From Hepsetus odoe (taxonomy: Eukaryota > Chordata > Actinopteri > Characiformes > Hepsetidae): 64,000 nt of DNA. Positions 45,864 to 59,627 of the stretch are shown here, in pieces. The stretch is taken from positions 3,936,999 to 4,000,998 of the forward strand of contig CM029372.1 in NCBI GenBank assembly GCA_017165825.1, in the 5' to 3' direction. The first letter of the stretch is position 1. Every line of letters begins with the position of its first letter. The notes below the pieces were generated by a model that was given only the letters and a program-made list of their open reading frames with translations, was not told the DNA's origin and did not search any database. The translations under genes were made by a program, and so were the position numbers.

Positions 45864-47289
45864 CCAGCCTTCTAGGTGATGCACTTATACGTTTAAGATG
45901 AGCAGAATTGACTGGACGTTAAATTAAGCCTGGACTTCCATAAACACACCAGACGTACATGAAGAGAGTTCAGATCGACCGTTACTTCATGCCACAAATC
46001 ACAGCCATGGAATCCAATGCAAATCTATATTTTTGATAACTTTAAAAAGAAGCATTGCATTGACCTTCTAATGTCTGTATTGGATGTAAATGAGTAGTTA
46101 ACAAGACCTTTAATTATTAAAAAAAAAGAAAAAAAAAAAGACAAAGCAGATCAGAAAAATCAGGAGCATCCCTAAGGTTAAATAAGGCAGTGTTTTCTGT
46201 GAAGCGTAAATCAAAGGCTCATTTCGTGGACAGAGTGTGTCCATCGATTAAGAAGAAAAAGCATTGGCTTTTTTTTTTTTTTTCTCTCTTCCTCCGTGTT
46301 GAACATCTCTGGGGATTGCCACATTTTTCATCTTTAGCCAGGAACCATCTTGTAGCCTCGCACTGGTGGAGTGATGGTAGGGGGTGTAGGCCTAAAGGCA
46401 TCTACGTCTGAAGGATTAACTAACTACGCTGCTCGGAGCGGCAATATGATTCTGAACTGCACAGAAAGCCTGGAACAGTAAACACACAGACAAAAAAATA
46501 ATAATTTTAATAACTTGCTTAGCAGATAGTATTGTTTCAGGGGATGGGGCATCCATTTACTGTGATGTGGAGTCTTGGGTGGAAATAACTTCAAAACACT
46601 GCCTCTGCTGAAGCTCAGGGTGCAAAAGGATCCAGGGTCAGGCGTATGTTGTGTTTGCAGGAGCTGATATTGAACTGGCTTTTGCTGTTTTGTTTTTTTT
46701 ATTTCCCTTTGACTAGGATACATGTGTAGCAGTGCACAGCAGCTGATGAAGGTGAACCGAAAGCAAGCGCGCTTCAAGTGAACTCATCGATCAGCTGATG
46801 GACCAAATGTCTCGGTATCGCAAAATCCCTGCTCTCGACCAAATCTTTCAACTGCCGAGGGCTCATTATTGGTAACTGTACGCAGAATACCGCCCCGTTT
46901 ACCCGCACATCCCACTGACACGGGGGTGCACACCACTACAAATCACTGGTTTCCCCAATTACCGTCTTTTCTTCGTCAATAAATAATTGACGAAGACACA
47001 AAATGTGCCGCCTGTCTGCTTACTTCAAAAAGAGCAAGCGGGGAAAAAAAGAAAATAATTGGAGCACCACGGGCAAAACAAAGCCCACGCGTGTTGTCCG
47101 TCTCAACAGGAACGAGATTAAAAAAAGTGTTGCTCTGAGGAAGGAAGGGCCAGTGTAGCACTTCTCTACATATTGTCCACTCAAAGTTTTGGAACAGCAA
47201 GGCCTATTCATTCTTTTTTTTTTTTGGAATCCACTGAAGACATGTTGAGATGACTGAGACGAGAATATCAGACCTTCAGCTTTTATTTC

Positions 47290-47810
47290 CACCGAGGTAC
47301 GTTTAAAGAGATTAAAACACGTTCAATCGGGTACAGAAATGGGGTTTGCCGGTCCAAATGTCACACCATTTCCCCCTGGTGTCCTCTTAGTTAAGCTGGT
47401 TTTGGATCATCTTGCTGCATGATAAGTTCCTCCTGATTATTTTGGATGCATTTCTCAATAAACTGTCTCTGCAGACATTTCAGAATCATTCTGTGCTACC
47501 GCTGAGAGTTACATCTTCAATAAATAGCACCGAGGCTTCCGGATGGAGCCAAGCCATTACGCTACCACCACTGAGCTTCACAGAGGGGCTTTGGTAGAGA
47601 GCCATCTTTGTCTCACCCGTCCATAATCCTTGCTGCAGCTGAGTGGTCTTCCTCTGGAGGTACGTCCCCTATATTTGTTTTTGTGTTCTTCAGGCGACAC
47701 TGGATAATGTTCCTCCGCCCCTGCCCTGTTGAGGTTGCTCATGATGCCACCAACTCTTGTTCTGATGTTTTTCTTCACCGCTCTTACAATTTGTCATCAG
47801 CTATTGAGGA
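47290..47810 (-). pseudogene. Second Tc1-like transposase fossil
   Basis: On the minus strand a GETKMALYQS block is followed by SGGSVMAW (codons 47572-47549) and then VLFIEDVT, with NASKII and a degraded QQDN-DPKH-type segment beyond stops. This is the order found in Tc1-like transposases around the second catalytic aspartate. Several stop codons and frameshifts make it non-functional. It belongs to a different subfamily from the 24.1 kb fossil, judging by its block sequences. Confidence 0.7.
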
Positions 47811-49469
47811 ACAGAAAGAGAGCGAGAGAAAGACTTCTTTTGTTACTCCATCTTCTTAAGAAGAACCTTTTTTGATTTCTTGATATCAGAGCATCTATGA
47901 CTGGCTGGAAAATAAGATCAAAAGTGTGCTGTCTCACTGGGGAATGCAGGGAAGTGATAAAACTTAACCTGCTTCCTCTTCCACTTCTCCTCCGCAAATG
48001 AGCGTGGATTCTGACACTGCTATTACAGCACCTCCCGAAAGTGTCCAATTAAAAGACAAACTGGCAGTGTGTTTGCACTTTGATGTACTGCTCTCTTCAT
48101 AAAGCTGCATTGCACTGAGGTTTTTTTTTTTTTTTTTTTTTACTTTTTTTGCACAAGAGCAGGAGATGCAACAGCACATTGGAGGAGTCTCTGTGCGGGC
48201 TTGGTTCTGTGTGTCAATCAAGGTGCTGGGATTTAGGAAGGCAGTTCCAGGGCGTTACCTCTGCATTTTCAAGCGTGCATTCAGGATGTGAATCAGGCAG
48301 GGGGACGCCAGATAGCCTCAAAGTGTTTAATGCTTATAACCTAATGCAGAATCTTACAAATACAAGGGAAAATAAGCACATTGTTGCGAATACCTTAGGG
48401 GGAAAGAGAAAAAAAAAAAAAAAGGTGAAGAACACCCAATCCAACATCTCCAGTCACTTTGTTTGCGCCATGGCAATTTCCAGGAAAGCCCTTGAAACAG
48501 GGCAAGCAAACTCCATTTGAAATCCTGGCTAAGAGAGGATGTCGCTCCGTAATGAAGGAGCCAAGCATGTAATGAGGCGCCATATCCTCCCTTAAGCCAG
48601 TCAATCTCTCTCAGCACTGGGAGCCTGGAAGGGAAGTCATAACAGTGACCAATGCGAGAAAGATCGATCACCCCCCACTCTCCAAGTCCATTCCTTTCCT
48701 TGCCCTCCTCAGGATTGCACAGCCAGACCAGGGGTCACAGCTGTGATTTATCTGCGGTTCCGCTGAGAGAAAGTGATCAAGGGACAATGCTGGCCTGTGG
48801 TCAGAGAGGCCATGTTAATCGGGCTGGCAAGACAAATATTGAAATGATTTTTGATAGTCTGCTCAGGAGTTATGAATGAGAGCAGAGGAAGCGACCGTGC
48901 GCTGAAGGAACAGGGCGACGATGAGGAAACCGGCGAGACGTTGGAAGGACCCGCGACGGCCGAGTGCGCATTTGGATGGACTCGAACAGCCTGGTTATTA
49001 AAATCAATACCTGCGATAACTGCAATCCATCTCTCTCTCAGCACGCTCGGTCTCGGATCAATGCATATCGAGCTACATTTGTAATATTGCTAATATCGCA
49101 CATAATTCCCTTTGCAGAAACGGGGAATTAAGGCTGCCAGCGGAGAAGTATGTGCATTTGTGCCATGTTCGCTAACGGAACACTGATGTCTGAGCATGTA
49201 AGCAAAGCAAAGCTCTCAAAAGTAAAATATGAGGCAAAATAAACCATGTCAGTGACCACTAGGAGTGGTGATGGGAATAAAGGTAGTTCGCGTTGCTGCT
49301 TGAGAGCATGCGAGACTGAACGCAGCAGGGTTCATGCCGAGAACACAGCCTTGGGGAGTCTTCCAAAGAGCCGTCAAGCCACATTGAACACGTTTAAGGG
49401 AGGAGAAAGATTTGAAAGAGTATTAAGCTACATTACTCCCCAAAGTGTCCCATTCCCTTACTCATTACG

Positions 49470-49471
<2 letters not shown>

Positions 49472-49522
<51 letters not shown>
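49472..49522 (+). repeat. Long (CA)n microsatellite
   Basis: About 25 CA units. Confidence 0.97.
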
Positions 49523-49528
<6 letters not shown>

Positions 49529-50636
49529 ACATTTAAAACTCATTCAAGGGTCAAAGCTACCTGACAAAAGGTAATGAGTTGCCTTTAGAGCGATCAGGGT
49601 TCTGGTGTAATTAGTGCTCAAATGAACGAAAACTAAAAATTCCAATAATTATAAAAAAAAAAAAAAAAAGACTTTTCAAAATATGTCCATGTACGCACAC
49701 AGCATTCATTTCTGTTGGAAAAGTGAAAGAATGTTCACCAAGGCACGGGACTCATTTGTTTATTGTCTTATTTAAATATTTAAATAAATATTTTAGCAAG
49801 ATCTTAATTAGAAAGTGTGAGATTATTACTTTAGGCTGGCTCTTAAAACTGCGAAAATACAAAAATACACTTTCTCATTATTCTCATAGAGCTATTGAAT
49901 TATTCCAGCTTTTCTGCCCAATCATCAACCATCATTTCATGAGATTTTTCTAAAATCCATATTTACATTCTGAACATTTATTAAAAAAAAAGTAGTACGT
50001 CTTAAACGTAACAAAATGACATTATTACGTATTCATCACTCTGAATCATCTTTAGCTTCAATACAATGCGTAGTGGTTAAAATGAGATCTCTAAGAAATA
50101 TCTGTGCTCGGTAAGGCACGTTAACTTTTTTCCATGATTAGATGCTGGAGGCTTGCGAACAGCAGGGGAGTCGTAAGATATTTATAATTTAAAAACACTT
50201 AAATTCACCCGAGCAGTTCGACAGGACCAAAAAAAACATTACCTGATCAAATCCCTCTACATTGGATCTCAGGGATAAACTGGGAACGTGGGTGTTAATC
50301 TTAAATTACATCATTAACGAATAATCCAGGCACAAAAATCGTTTCAATTCTTTTTCCATTTCTTTGATTCAAATGTTTATTTAATCCCTGCTTGGAGTGA
50401 GGCTCTCTGTCCTGCATAAACGCGTTTCTTTAAAACACATGACCTCCTGCTAACTTCTGACCAATCACATCAAGCTGCAGCTTCACAAGACAGCTGAGGT
50501 ACAGGAATTCAGGAATCTGGGAATTTGTGTCAACTAAATGTAAATGAAAAAGTTGGAAATGGTTACTAAAATCAAACATTCATGCTTTTAAACTTTTGTT
50601 CACTGTGCGTTTCACACACACACCCACACACACACA

Positions 50637-50795
50637 CCCGTGCAGCAGGGGGCAGCTATTGAAAGCACCCGGGGAGCAGTCACGGGGACGGTACCTTGCT
50701 CAAGAGTATCTCAAGGCAACCTACTGGTGAGGGAATCGAACCCACAATCATCCGATCCGCGGAAACTCCCTAACCACTAGGCCACCGCTGCCCCC
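50637..50795 (-). mobile_element. SINE-A copy, 3' truncated
   Basis: On the minus strand it has the head GGGGGCAGCGGTGGCCTAGT, the B box GGGTTCGATTCCC and the core CGTGACTGCTCCCCGGGTGC. The tail is replaced by a CA-rich stretch. Confidence 0.88.
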
Positions 50796-51459
50796 AAGAG
50801 AAGAGACAAGGTAAAAAAAAAAAAAAAAAACACGACATGTCCCACTCTGTGAGGCAGTTATCTGGCCTTCACTGGACTCAGACGTGAGAGGCAGACAATC
50901 ATTGGGAGCCCATCATCGTTATCATAACCTCCTCACATCCACTGACATGGCGAGCGACGTGCCATCCAGTGCCACTCAGAAAGCCATTTCTGTCCTCAAA
51001 GACCTCTCTGACACACAGAAGCAGAAAACGATGGAGCGGGATGGAAACAGAATGAGAAGCCACGATCTTTTTTCCCAGCCCCGGACTCTTCTGACAGTTT
51101 CCAACAAGTCAAAGCTTTGGTATTTGTAGTCTTTAAAACGGTCTAAAATTAAATGAAGGCTCCAAATTTTTGCTGGCGCACCGCTGCTGCGAAAGAGCAG
51201 ATGAGCCCTCCGTACCAAACTCATCCCTAGATTTCTGTAAACCCTGAACCAATAGTCTGAGAACGCCAGCTTGGTCACGGATTGTTTTCGCATTTTATCT
51301 TCTCAAGCCACAGAATGAGTGGTGCTGCGGAACATTCGTCAAAGTTCAGAGAAGTTTCGTTTCTGTGGTTGCATCCCACGTACACTATGAACACCACAAT
51401 CAGTCTCGATTGATGAACACAAACGCTACACATGCCTGCCTGCACTGCTGAACACCAGG

Positions 51460-51554
51460 AGCGACTTCCATGTCCTGATTACAGGGACAGTCCATTCAAG
51501 ACTGGGACCTCTTGATCCATTGGTCCCTACCCTACCACTAGACCACCGTCACCA
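51460..51554 (-). mobile_element. SINE-B fragment with internal deletion
   Basis: AGCGACTTCCATGTCC and TACAGGGACAGTCC (3' part) are joined directly to GACTGGGACCTCTTGATCC and CTACCACTAGACCACC (head). The core is missing. Confidence 0.75.
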
Positions 51555-52916
51555 CTGTCAACAAGTCTCTGAATATTTTAACTGGTGTTAAAATTCTTTG
51601 GTTTAAGACGATTTGGACTAAAGAACTGATCAAGTCTCAATTTTAAATTAGTTTGCTACCCCTTATAAACTGACTCGAGCAACTGTTATTTAACCTAGTG
51701 GGGGTGAAATTAGAAAAGTATATTTGCAGGATTCACAAACGACACCGCCTCCCATGATTTTCAAATCCAGGGAATGCAGCTGCCTTCTACTGAAATGAAT
51801 AAACACTCCTATTCAGGAGGCTCTCTATGCAAGCTGAGCTTTTTTGATTCACGGCTTGTGGGAATGAAAGAAGCAGCCCAACATGCAGATGGAGCGAAAA
51901 TGAGGGAGCGAGTAAGAGCACCGGCGAGAGAGTGGAGTCGGTCAGTCTTGGGCCGCTGAGGTAATGGCGTTTTACGGAGTCGTGTTCAGACAGCTGAACA
52001 GCGCCGTCCATGCTCTCTAATCAAATCAGTGAGAAGTGTGGCGTCGCACAAATGAGATTACAACATCCGTGTCTCCGTACCAGGCCAGCCCGTGAAGACA
52101 GCCAAAGAGCACCAAGTTGGGCATCACCTTAAGCTCTAGTGATAGAAAATGGAAGGCCTGTTTCATATCCGTTCAGTAACAAACAGCTTTTGGGTCCCGA
52201 AGGATACAGGGATGAGTCCAATTTCCTTTTAGCTCGCGGGGTATATATTTGGCCAATCATTGCCACAATAACAAATGAAGAAGCATCCCAGCAAATCTGC
52301 AGCTGAATTCACTCGCAGTCTCCATGAAGCAGGTGGTTATGTCACAGCTCCAGATGTACTGAAGATATACACAATATCTAACAGTCCTACTGTCACTCTC
52401 TCCGTAACACCGGACGATGAAAAATGAATAAAAACAGCAGCGACGGCTCCTTTCTCCTTTGTGATCTGCTCTTAACAACTGGCAATGTCGGAAATAAGGC
52501 CATGCTTTCCAACAGCTACGTAATGAGGAGGTATGGGAGAGAACATGATGGGTAAGACACCCCATCACAACTCCCCAGACTGCTGATGCTGCTAATCTGG
52601 CGGACTACCTAGGATGAGACCTGCGCTCACATGCAAATCAAGAAAGCACAAATACGAGAGAGAGAAAAGAAGCGCAGGAGCAAATCAAGAACCAACAAAG
52701 TCGCAATGTGACCGACAGCCATATGGCTGAAGCTCCTTCCCCGATTCTGCTCCACATTTGCTCACACAGACTCCCCTCTGAGGCACTGTGGGGACCTGAC
52801 CTCCACACCTGAGTACAGGGAAAATGGTGAAAGCCAGGCTCCTATCAGGTTACTGGGAAAAGCTGCTTAGTCACTTGCTTTTACACTTAGCAGTCAAACT
52901 CATTACGAATAGAGAC

Positions 52917-53072
52917 GCTAAATTGCCCATTTGGTGTGAGCGTCTGTGCATCTGCCTTGTAATGACCTGTCTGGGGCGTTTTCCACCTTTCGCCCACCAG
53001 TGAGCACTGGGATGGGCTCCAGCACCACCCGCGACCCTACAAAGGAAAAGCGGTTAAGATAGTGAGTGAGTC
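52917..53072 (+). mobile_element. SINE/LINE 3'-tail remnant (HE1- or L2-like)
   Basis: TAAATTGCCCATTTGGTGTG, GGGATGGGCTCCAGCACCAC, CCGCGACCCT and AAGCGGTTAAGATAGTGAGT occur in the order common to the 3' tails of several fish SINE and L2-type elements. The head is not visible. Confidence 0.65.
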
Positions 53073-53429
53073 AGAGGAGTCTCTGGTCACACATACACTA
53101 ATCCAATTACTTTGTAGCAAGTGACATGCAAATCAGCTCAAACCAACTGCTCCTCATGCGTCACTGGCATCATAAAGCAGTGAGTACTGTGACAAGAACT
53201 GTGGAAAATGGCGACGCAAGGTTAACTTACTGACCAGCTGTAAAAGAGGTTTCTGATCCAAGCGAGTCAGGAAAACTGAAGGAAGCCCCTGTGATCACAC
53301 ACAGTGCGGAACTAAAGGAACAACAGGAACCATGCTGGCATCTTCAGACGTCCGCTTGGCAAAAACATCCCCGCTGGACAGATGTTAAGGTTACACTGCT
53401 AAGTCAATCCAATATGTAATGTATTTATT

Positions 53430-53641
53430 GGGCAGCAGTGGCCTAGTGTTAAGGCTCCTGGGTCAGAAGGTCATGCATTCGAATCCCAGACAAGTAGAGG
53501 TTGCCCTGAAGCACCCCTGAGCAAGATGCGCTCCCATCACTGCTCCCCGGGCGCCGGACATGGAAGCGCGGGTTAAATGCAGAGAATGCATTTTGTTGCG
53601 GTTCACTGTGCGCTGCGTTTCCGTCGCTTTCGCTGCACTTT
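53430..53641 (+). mobile_element. SINE-A copy
   Basis: The head is GGGCAGCAGTGGCCTAGTG and the B box ATTCGAATCCC. The core is CTGAGCAAGATGCGCTCCC then CTGCTCCCCGGGCGCCGG, and the 3' part is GTTAAATGCAGAGAATGC. The tail is diverged. Confidence 0.88.
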
Positions 53642-55739
53642 GAGAAAACAAATGTTTAGGTGATGGTGGAGCACTTGACCAAAATTTCCTTTTTTCTAAT
53701 CTTCCTCATTTCACATGCAGGTTATTTTCAAGTTGTGTTATTCGAATTCAGGTAGAAGTTTTAAAAACGAAGACGCTCATAAAAGACACGGGATACCGGC
53801 AGCTGCCTGCAAATCTCACGCCGCTGCTTCCCTGGTGAGAATATTACTGTTCACTCAGCGGCAAGCACTCTTTACAGAAAGCTCCCAGCAGAAGCATCTA
53901 AATATGCCGAAGCTCACCAAGCAGAAACCCTTTTCATATGACAGTACAGTAACTCATGCTGCTTTCCTCGCCTCTTCTCAAATGGCAACTGCTGTCAAAT
54001 GAGAAAGACAGACAGAGGAAGAGGGGAGCGAGAGAAAGTGAGAAGAGCTTTTAAACATGTGTCACACACTGATAAAGTGGCTTTCACACACCGGGTGAAT
54101 TAGTGAAGCCCCACTTCCAATTAGGCCCAATGAGTTGGGGTGAAGGGAAGGGAAGAGGGAGGGAAAGAGTCTTGGCGAAGGATGACGGGGCACCAGAGCA
54201 AAGTACAGATGCACTGTCACTATGTGCGCAAAAAAAAACCAAAAAAAAAAAAAAACCCTGACATGTTCGAACCTACCAGCTGTTTTGAAAATGTACGGCA
54301 GCCATTTAGAGAAAAGAAAGAATGAATAGAGCACCCAAAGCTTCATGATAAATGAGTAAGTGGCTACAAAAATGATAAACCGCTTGACAATTATCTTAAA
54401 GCATTCAGATTCAGGTCACACTGTCGACTAATTTTAGCGGCACAACGCTGATCGGCAAGGTCTTCTGGTTTCTCTTCGCTCACTAAAAGGCGTGAGGTAA
54501 TAAGCAACGAAGTGCAGCAGATCTTTTGTTCAAGCTCCACATACGATCTGTCATTACAGCGTACAGAAAAACCTGAAACCATGAAGCCAAAACACTTCAG
54601 CCTCGCCCACCCGATGACCCCTTGTTTACTGACACACATGCGTGAGCTTTCCCCAACTCGGTCCTTCAAATCTGTCCTTGTTCTAGATTCTAGAACATCC
54701 TAGATGTGCTCTGTATGCAGCAAAGCGACGCTGGAACAGTAAAAGCTGCTGCACCTCTCTGCTCGTGCTCAGAGCAGCTGTTATCACCAGGGGCCAGAGG
54801 CCATCTGATTCAACCCACCAGCTCAAGACAGGCCTGCAGTCCCTGAGAAAAAGGTTCAGCACGTTTAAAATCATGACAAACAGCAAAGTCATGCAGCTGG
54901 TATGTTCTTATTTCATTCCTTGCATTTTTGTGGAAGAGACCTGGAGTTGAGCGTAAACCAACGTGACAACACGATCCGGGAGCCGAGCTCTGCTGCATCA
55001 TGGCCTGCGTCATCGCCGCTTTGGTGAACTTAAGCCTGGCCCAAAAAAATAAATAAATAAAATAATGAAGCTTTCATGTTCTTCGTCTGCCCATTTACAG
55101 ATACCGCAGCACTTAATAAGATACAATGACCTTAAATAAGAAGACGGGGCGAGGCCGTTTGTGTGTCCTCTGCTAATTTAAAACAACGTTTGCATTTTCC
55201 TTGTTTTCATCGTCTCGTTGAGATCCAGTAAGAGTCTATATAAAGACTTTGGCTGGAAGGGAAAGAGATTTATGCTACTATTAGTGTGCGCTTTTGCTGG
55301 TGTGTGTTTGGATAAAAAGAGAAAGGCATGAGGTGAGACACACCATGTTGTCAGCAGCACTGGGGCTGAGGAGTAGACTCTCCTGAGCTCTTCAGAGCAA
55401 GCAGAGAGACTGAGCGAGAGAGCAAATGAAGCCTCTCATCGGGTCACCATTAACAAAGCACCATGGAAATGGTAAAGTCATTAGGCCAAAAAAAAGGGAC
55501 AAAACAACAGCAAGCCACTGCCTGAGGTGGCGGAAAGTGGACTGAATCCTGAATGACTATTCTCACGTCAGAGAAAAGCGTTCTAGATCTTTCATGGAGA
55601 ATTAAAATAAATAAATAAATAAAAACTAAGCATTCTAAAGCCTAAAGGAACATCATGAGGGAGAGAATTTAATATTATTAATATTTAATAGTCTGAACAC
55701 TGAGTTCAAAACAGAGATCGAATTCCTTTCTCTCGGAGA

Positions 55740-56265
55740 TGGACGGCTGCACACCACCTGTACGTTGGACAGCTTGGGTATTTCCTGAAAGCAAAGGCCT
55801 TCAAGGCTTTCCGAACTCCATACCAGCTACTCCACCGAGCAGACGAAATGAAAAACATCAGATCTCTCCTCACCTGGACTTCAGATCAGCTACACCAGAC
55901 TGGATCATCTGCAGGAGCTGCTGCCAACTAAGATTAACAAAAGCTTCACTCACTCTAGTACAACCACTATTAGCTCCAATCACAGACACACTAATGGACT
56001 CTTCGTGTAACTCATACTTCACCGGAACGCATCGTCAAATCGATTCATTTTTGAAATGCGCTCTCTCTCTTTTCCTTCTTTATTCCCAGAGTCCCAGAGG
56101 AGGATGGGTTCCCCTTTTGGGTTTAGGTTCCACCCGAGGTTTCTTTCCTGTTTAAGGGAGTTTTGCCTCTGTCGCCCTCGGCCTACTCACATGGGGCTCG
56201 GACCCGGATTCTGCAAAGCTGCTTTGTGACCAGAACAGTAGTAAAAGCGCTATAGAACTAAAACT
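55740..56265 (+). mobile_element. Dispersed repeat, longer copy (copy 2)
   Basis: The right part (56098-56265) matches the 9440-9645 copy block by block: GGTTCCCCTTTTGGGTT, CTCTGTCGCCCTCGGCC, GGGGCTCGGACCCGGATTC and AAAAGCGCTATAGAACTAAA. The left part (about 55740-56090) adds upstream sequence absent from copy 1. A 138-residue open frame here lies within the repeat, matches nothing I recognise, and is not called as a gene. Confidence 0.7.
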
Positions 56266-59114
56266 GAGTGGACTACAGCGAGAGAGACAGGACAGGAAGA
56301 GACATCGAGAAAACAGAGTGGTCCGGCCCAACATGGACGCCAAACCCCAGTGTGCAAAAACATCCGCAGTCCCTTACCGCAGAGGTGCAGGGGGACCAGG
56401 GCACAAGAGCAGAGCAAGAAAGCAGAAGTTACAGAAACGGAGCATCCGGAAAAAAAAATTCTCAAGCATAACGGTCTCAGAAAAACACCTTCTCTGCATT
56501 GAATGCAGACGGAACTGTTATAGGGCCCAAACTGAGACCGTCTACTAAATAATGCGTGCTGATAATCACGTCCAATGGGATTTCTTCTGCAATCGAACTT
56601 TTCTAGACATTTCTAGTGTAGCGTTAACAGGTACATATTCGGCTAAAATAATTAAGGCATAGACAGCCTGCGAATGACTGCAACATGCTATCAGTTAGCA
56701 CCAGATGCTAGCTGAAAGAACCATGTACACCATGTACTCAACTGCTAGATTATATACATGTGCACACGTGTGTGTCTAAAGCATAAGTCAATGTATATGC
56801 TTCACACAGTAATCTAATAATGACATTAATAAAGCAGCAAACTGAGCTTCTAGTTCACCTCCTTCTTCCACTTTAGGCTACACCGCATAGGAGTGTGTTT
56901 TCACACCACGCAGCCCATCCATTCCGGCTTCCAATGAGAACAGAATCTCTGTTCCTGGTGCAAAATTAGTAAAAATAAAAGCATCTTGATCAGTTTGGGC
57001 CCCACTGCGTGCCCAATACAGAAATCCACAAACTGTCCACTGTCCACCTTTGTTAAGTGAAGAGCTGTCCACAAGTGGCTTCTTGATAAATAAGTAAATA
57101 AAAACAAAAACATTTGAAAAGAGATTTGAAGCGTAGAATCTACAACACACCTCTCTGAATTAGCGATCTTTGAAATGATCCTGAAAAAGCTCCGGGAAAC
57201 AAGTGGGCTAGCAGACAACACCTCAGTCGTGTTTTACATCATCTACCTATTGTTTGGTTAAAAAACACCTCATTCTCGACAGACCTCCCCTAAAGGGTCT
57301 TCAAAAGCTCCTTCCCAATCAATGGCCATCCCGGACAGTGCTTAACCCTAGGCACCGCGCTGGATCACCACCGCGTTATCGACTCCAATTTAGAAAGTAC
57401 TGCCTGCTGATTCCTCCCCCAAACGCCTCGATCCTACTCTTCATACCACACTCCAGCGCCTCCGGGAAATCCTGCACTGCAACAGAAAACACATTTAAGA
57501 AAAGGTCATAGCCCGTAGTTTAGGAGGATTTATCCTGGAGATTACCATCATATTCCCACCTGCAACATTCTTTTGTCTTAATGGCGAAACTTCAGCATGA
57601 ACTATGGCTGTAGCAGTTTTTCCCCCCTCGCGCTCACTTTGCTAAACGTGGGCTTTAACGTGTTTTCTGTTGTGTGGCGCAGATTAGACATGTTAAGCGG
57701 GACGCTTACAGGAAGAAGGGCGGGAGCAATTTACCATATTTTGAAAGTCAGCTACGCCGCCAAATGACCGCTCGAGAATGAAAACTGCTACACCACACCC
57801 CCACACGAGACACGTTTCCCTTCGCAGAGATGATCCACATTTTCCAGCGCTGCAAAATTCACCTTGATGTGTCTTTTCAGGCTGAATAAAATTTTCCATG
57901 CATTAGATTACCAGACCCTATTACCTCTGCCTCAGCCTCTAGCTCTGCATGCTCCCCCGCTCTCTCATCCTTCTTGGAATAGACTGTAAGCATATTGTTC
58001 ATTTAAATCTAACAGAGCTCAATCTTCCTACAACTCAACAGCTTAATGGTGCCATTGGAATATATTAAACTCTTCTACAAGGCACACTGTGGAAGTTTAT
58101 TTTTTATGATTTCCATTGCTTGAAGCTGGCATGGCCCGTCGCGGTCATGAAGTCTGGATGAAAGAGGGAGAACTGACCTCCCAGTGACCTCGGAAACCAA
58201 CCTGATGGGGCACGGCCGGATGGCATTTTTGAGGGTTAATGCATGTGGCAGCTCTTGGGCTTGGCAAATGAAAACCATCCGGCAGAACATTAGCCAATTA
58301 TTTCATTTCCTAAATATTCACAAGTGCTGCGCCTCCATGTGCTGCGTAGTGATTTTAGGAAACAAATGTGTGTCTACACACAAAGTCCATTTTAAAATCT
58401 AATACCTAAACACAAGAAAGCCATGAAAAAGAGAGATCTTGCCTATATGCTGTGTGTCAAATACTCAAAAGGAATCAAGAGGCAATTTACTTTCGAGTCA
58501 CTGAAGCATATTTACCTGACCTTGCTGACACTTCGTTAGGGTTCGAATACGAGGTGTTTCCAAACTGACATCCAAGTTCTTGTTCTCGATCCGACTCTTA
58601 AAAAGAATTCTCATTTAACCCAAAATAATTTTTACCATCGTTATTGTTTTTCAAACAGAAAGGTTAAGATAGCATTCATTCCTTAGGATAAGGAGACAAA
58701 TGAATTTGAATGAAGTTAGTGAAAATCTATCCGCGACGTCTTTCTTGCCAGTTGAACTTCACGAGAGTTGAGGACGTTCTCCAGGTTGCTTGCCGGTGTC
58801 TGAAATGGTCTGTTCCACCTTAAACGGTGCAGCAGGTAGAGTTTAAAACTCAACTGAAAATAAGAGCAACTTCAGCTTCAACACTGCAAATGCAGTAAAT
58901 CTAGGAAGTGAGCAAACTGGCAAATTTTTTTTTAGCTGCCAGTTAGTTTGGCTTGGGTTTCTAAACCAGCGAGTCCAGCGCCAGTCAAAAGCTCAGGGCT
59001 TTAAAGTTTTAAATTAGTGCTGAACTAATAATCAGAATACTATTTTCACACCTTCAGTCTTTCAGAAGAAAGGGGTGAATCACAAAACCAAGGGAGAGTT
59101 TGACTTTACAAGCA

Positions 59115-59145
59115 AACATGGGTATGTTTTTTTTTTTTTTTTTTT
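59115..59145 (+). repeat. Poly-T run
   Basis: A long T run within an otherwise unique segment. Confidence 0.9.
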
Positions 59146-59269
59146 AACCCTTTAAATCAGATTTTCTCTGGTTTCAGGAAAACTATGAAACAATTATGAA
59201 AAATGTAAACTGCAGGAGAATTCTGTTTGGGTCTTGAAGGGTAGAGATGAAGTAAACTCTCAGTTTCTC

Positions 59270-59610
59270 TCTCTCTCTGTTACTCTCAGTTCCTAAATTC
59301 AGGTTAGCCTCCATGGGGGGTAGATCATTTAGTGTTGCTGCCCCCAAACTCTGGAATTCCCTCCCTCAAACCCTGCGCCTCACGTCCTCTCTGTCCCTCT
59401 TCAAAACACAGTTAAAAACACATCTATTCAGTCTGTGCTATTCCACTTCTCCCAGTTCTTAATTTCCTTATTCTGCTGTTTTCTGTCTGTGTTTGTATTA
59501 ACTGTGTTTTTGTTTTTTTTGTTTTTTCTGCTCTGCTCTGTAAAGTGACCTTGGGCTCGAGAAAGGCGCTATATAAATAAAAATTATTATTATTATTATT
59601 ATTATTATTA
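59270..59610 (+). mobile_element. LINE ORF2 C-terminus and 3' end
   Basis: From 59332 the plus strand reads SVAAPKLWNSLPQTLRLTSS followed by LSLFKTQLKTHLFSL. This is the typical end of fish non-LTR retrotransposon ORF2 proteins. It is followed by CCTTGGGCTCGAGAAAGGCG, CTATATAAATAAA and an ATT repeat as the 3' tail. The 5' part of the element is missing, as expected for a 5'-truncated insertion. The clade is not assigned. Confidence 0.8.
59583..59610 (+). repeat. (ATT)n tail microsatellite
   Basis: About nine ATT units that form the 3' tail of the LINE remnant. Confidence 0.9.
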
Positions 59611-59627
59611 AACAAATACTAGATATG

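Noticed and set aside
55739..56155. 138-codon open frame on the plus strand
   Set aside because: It lies inside a dispersed repeat that also occurs at 9440.
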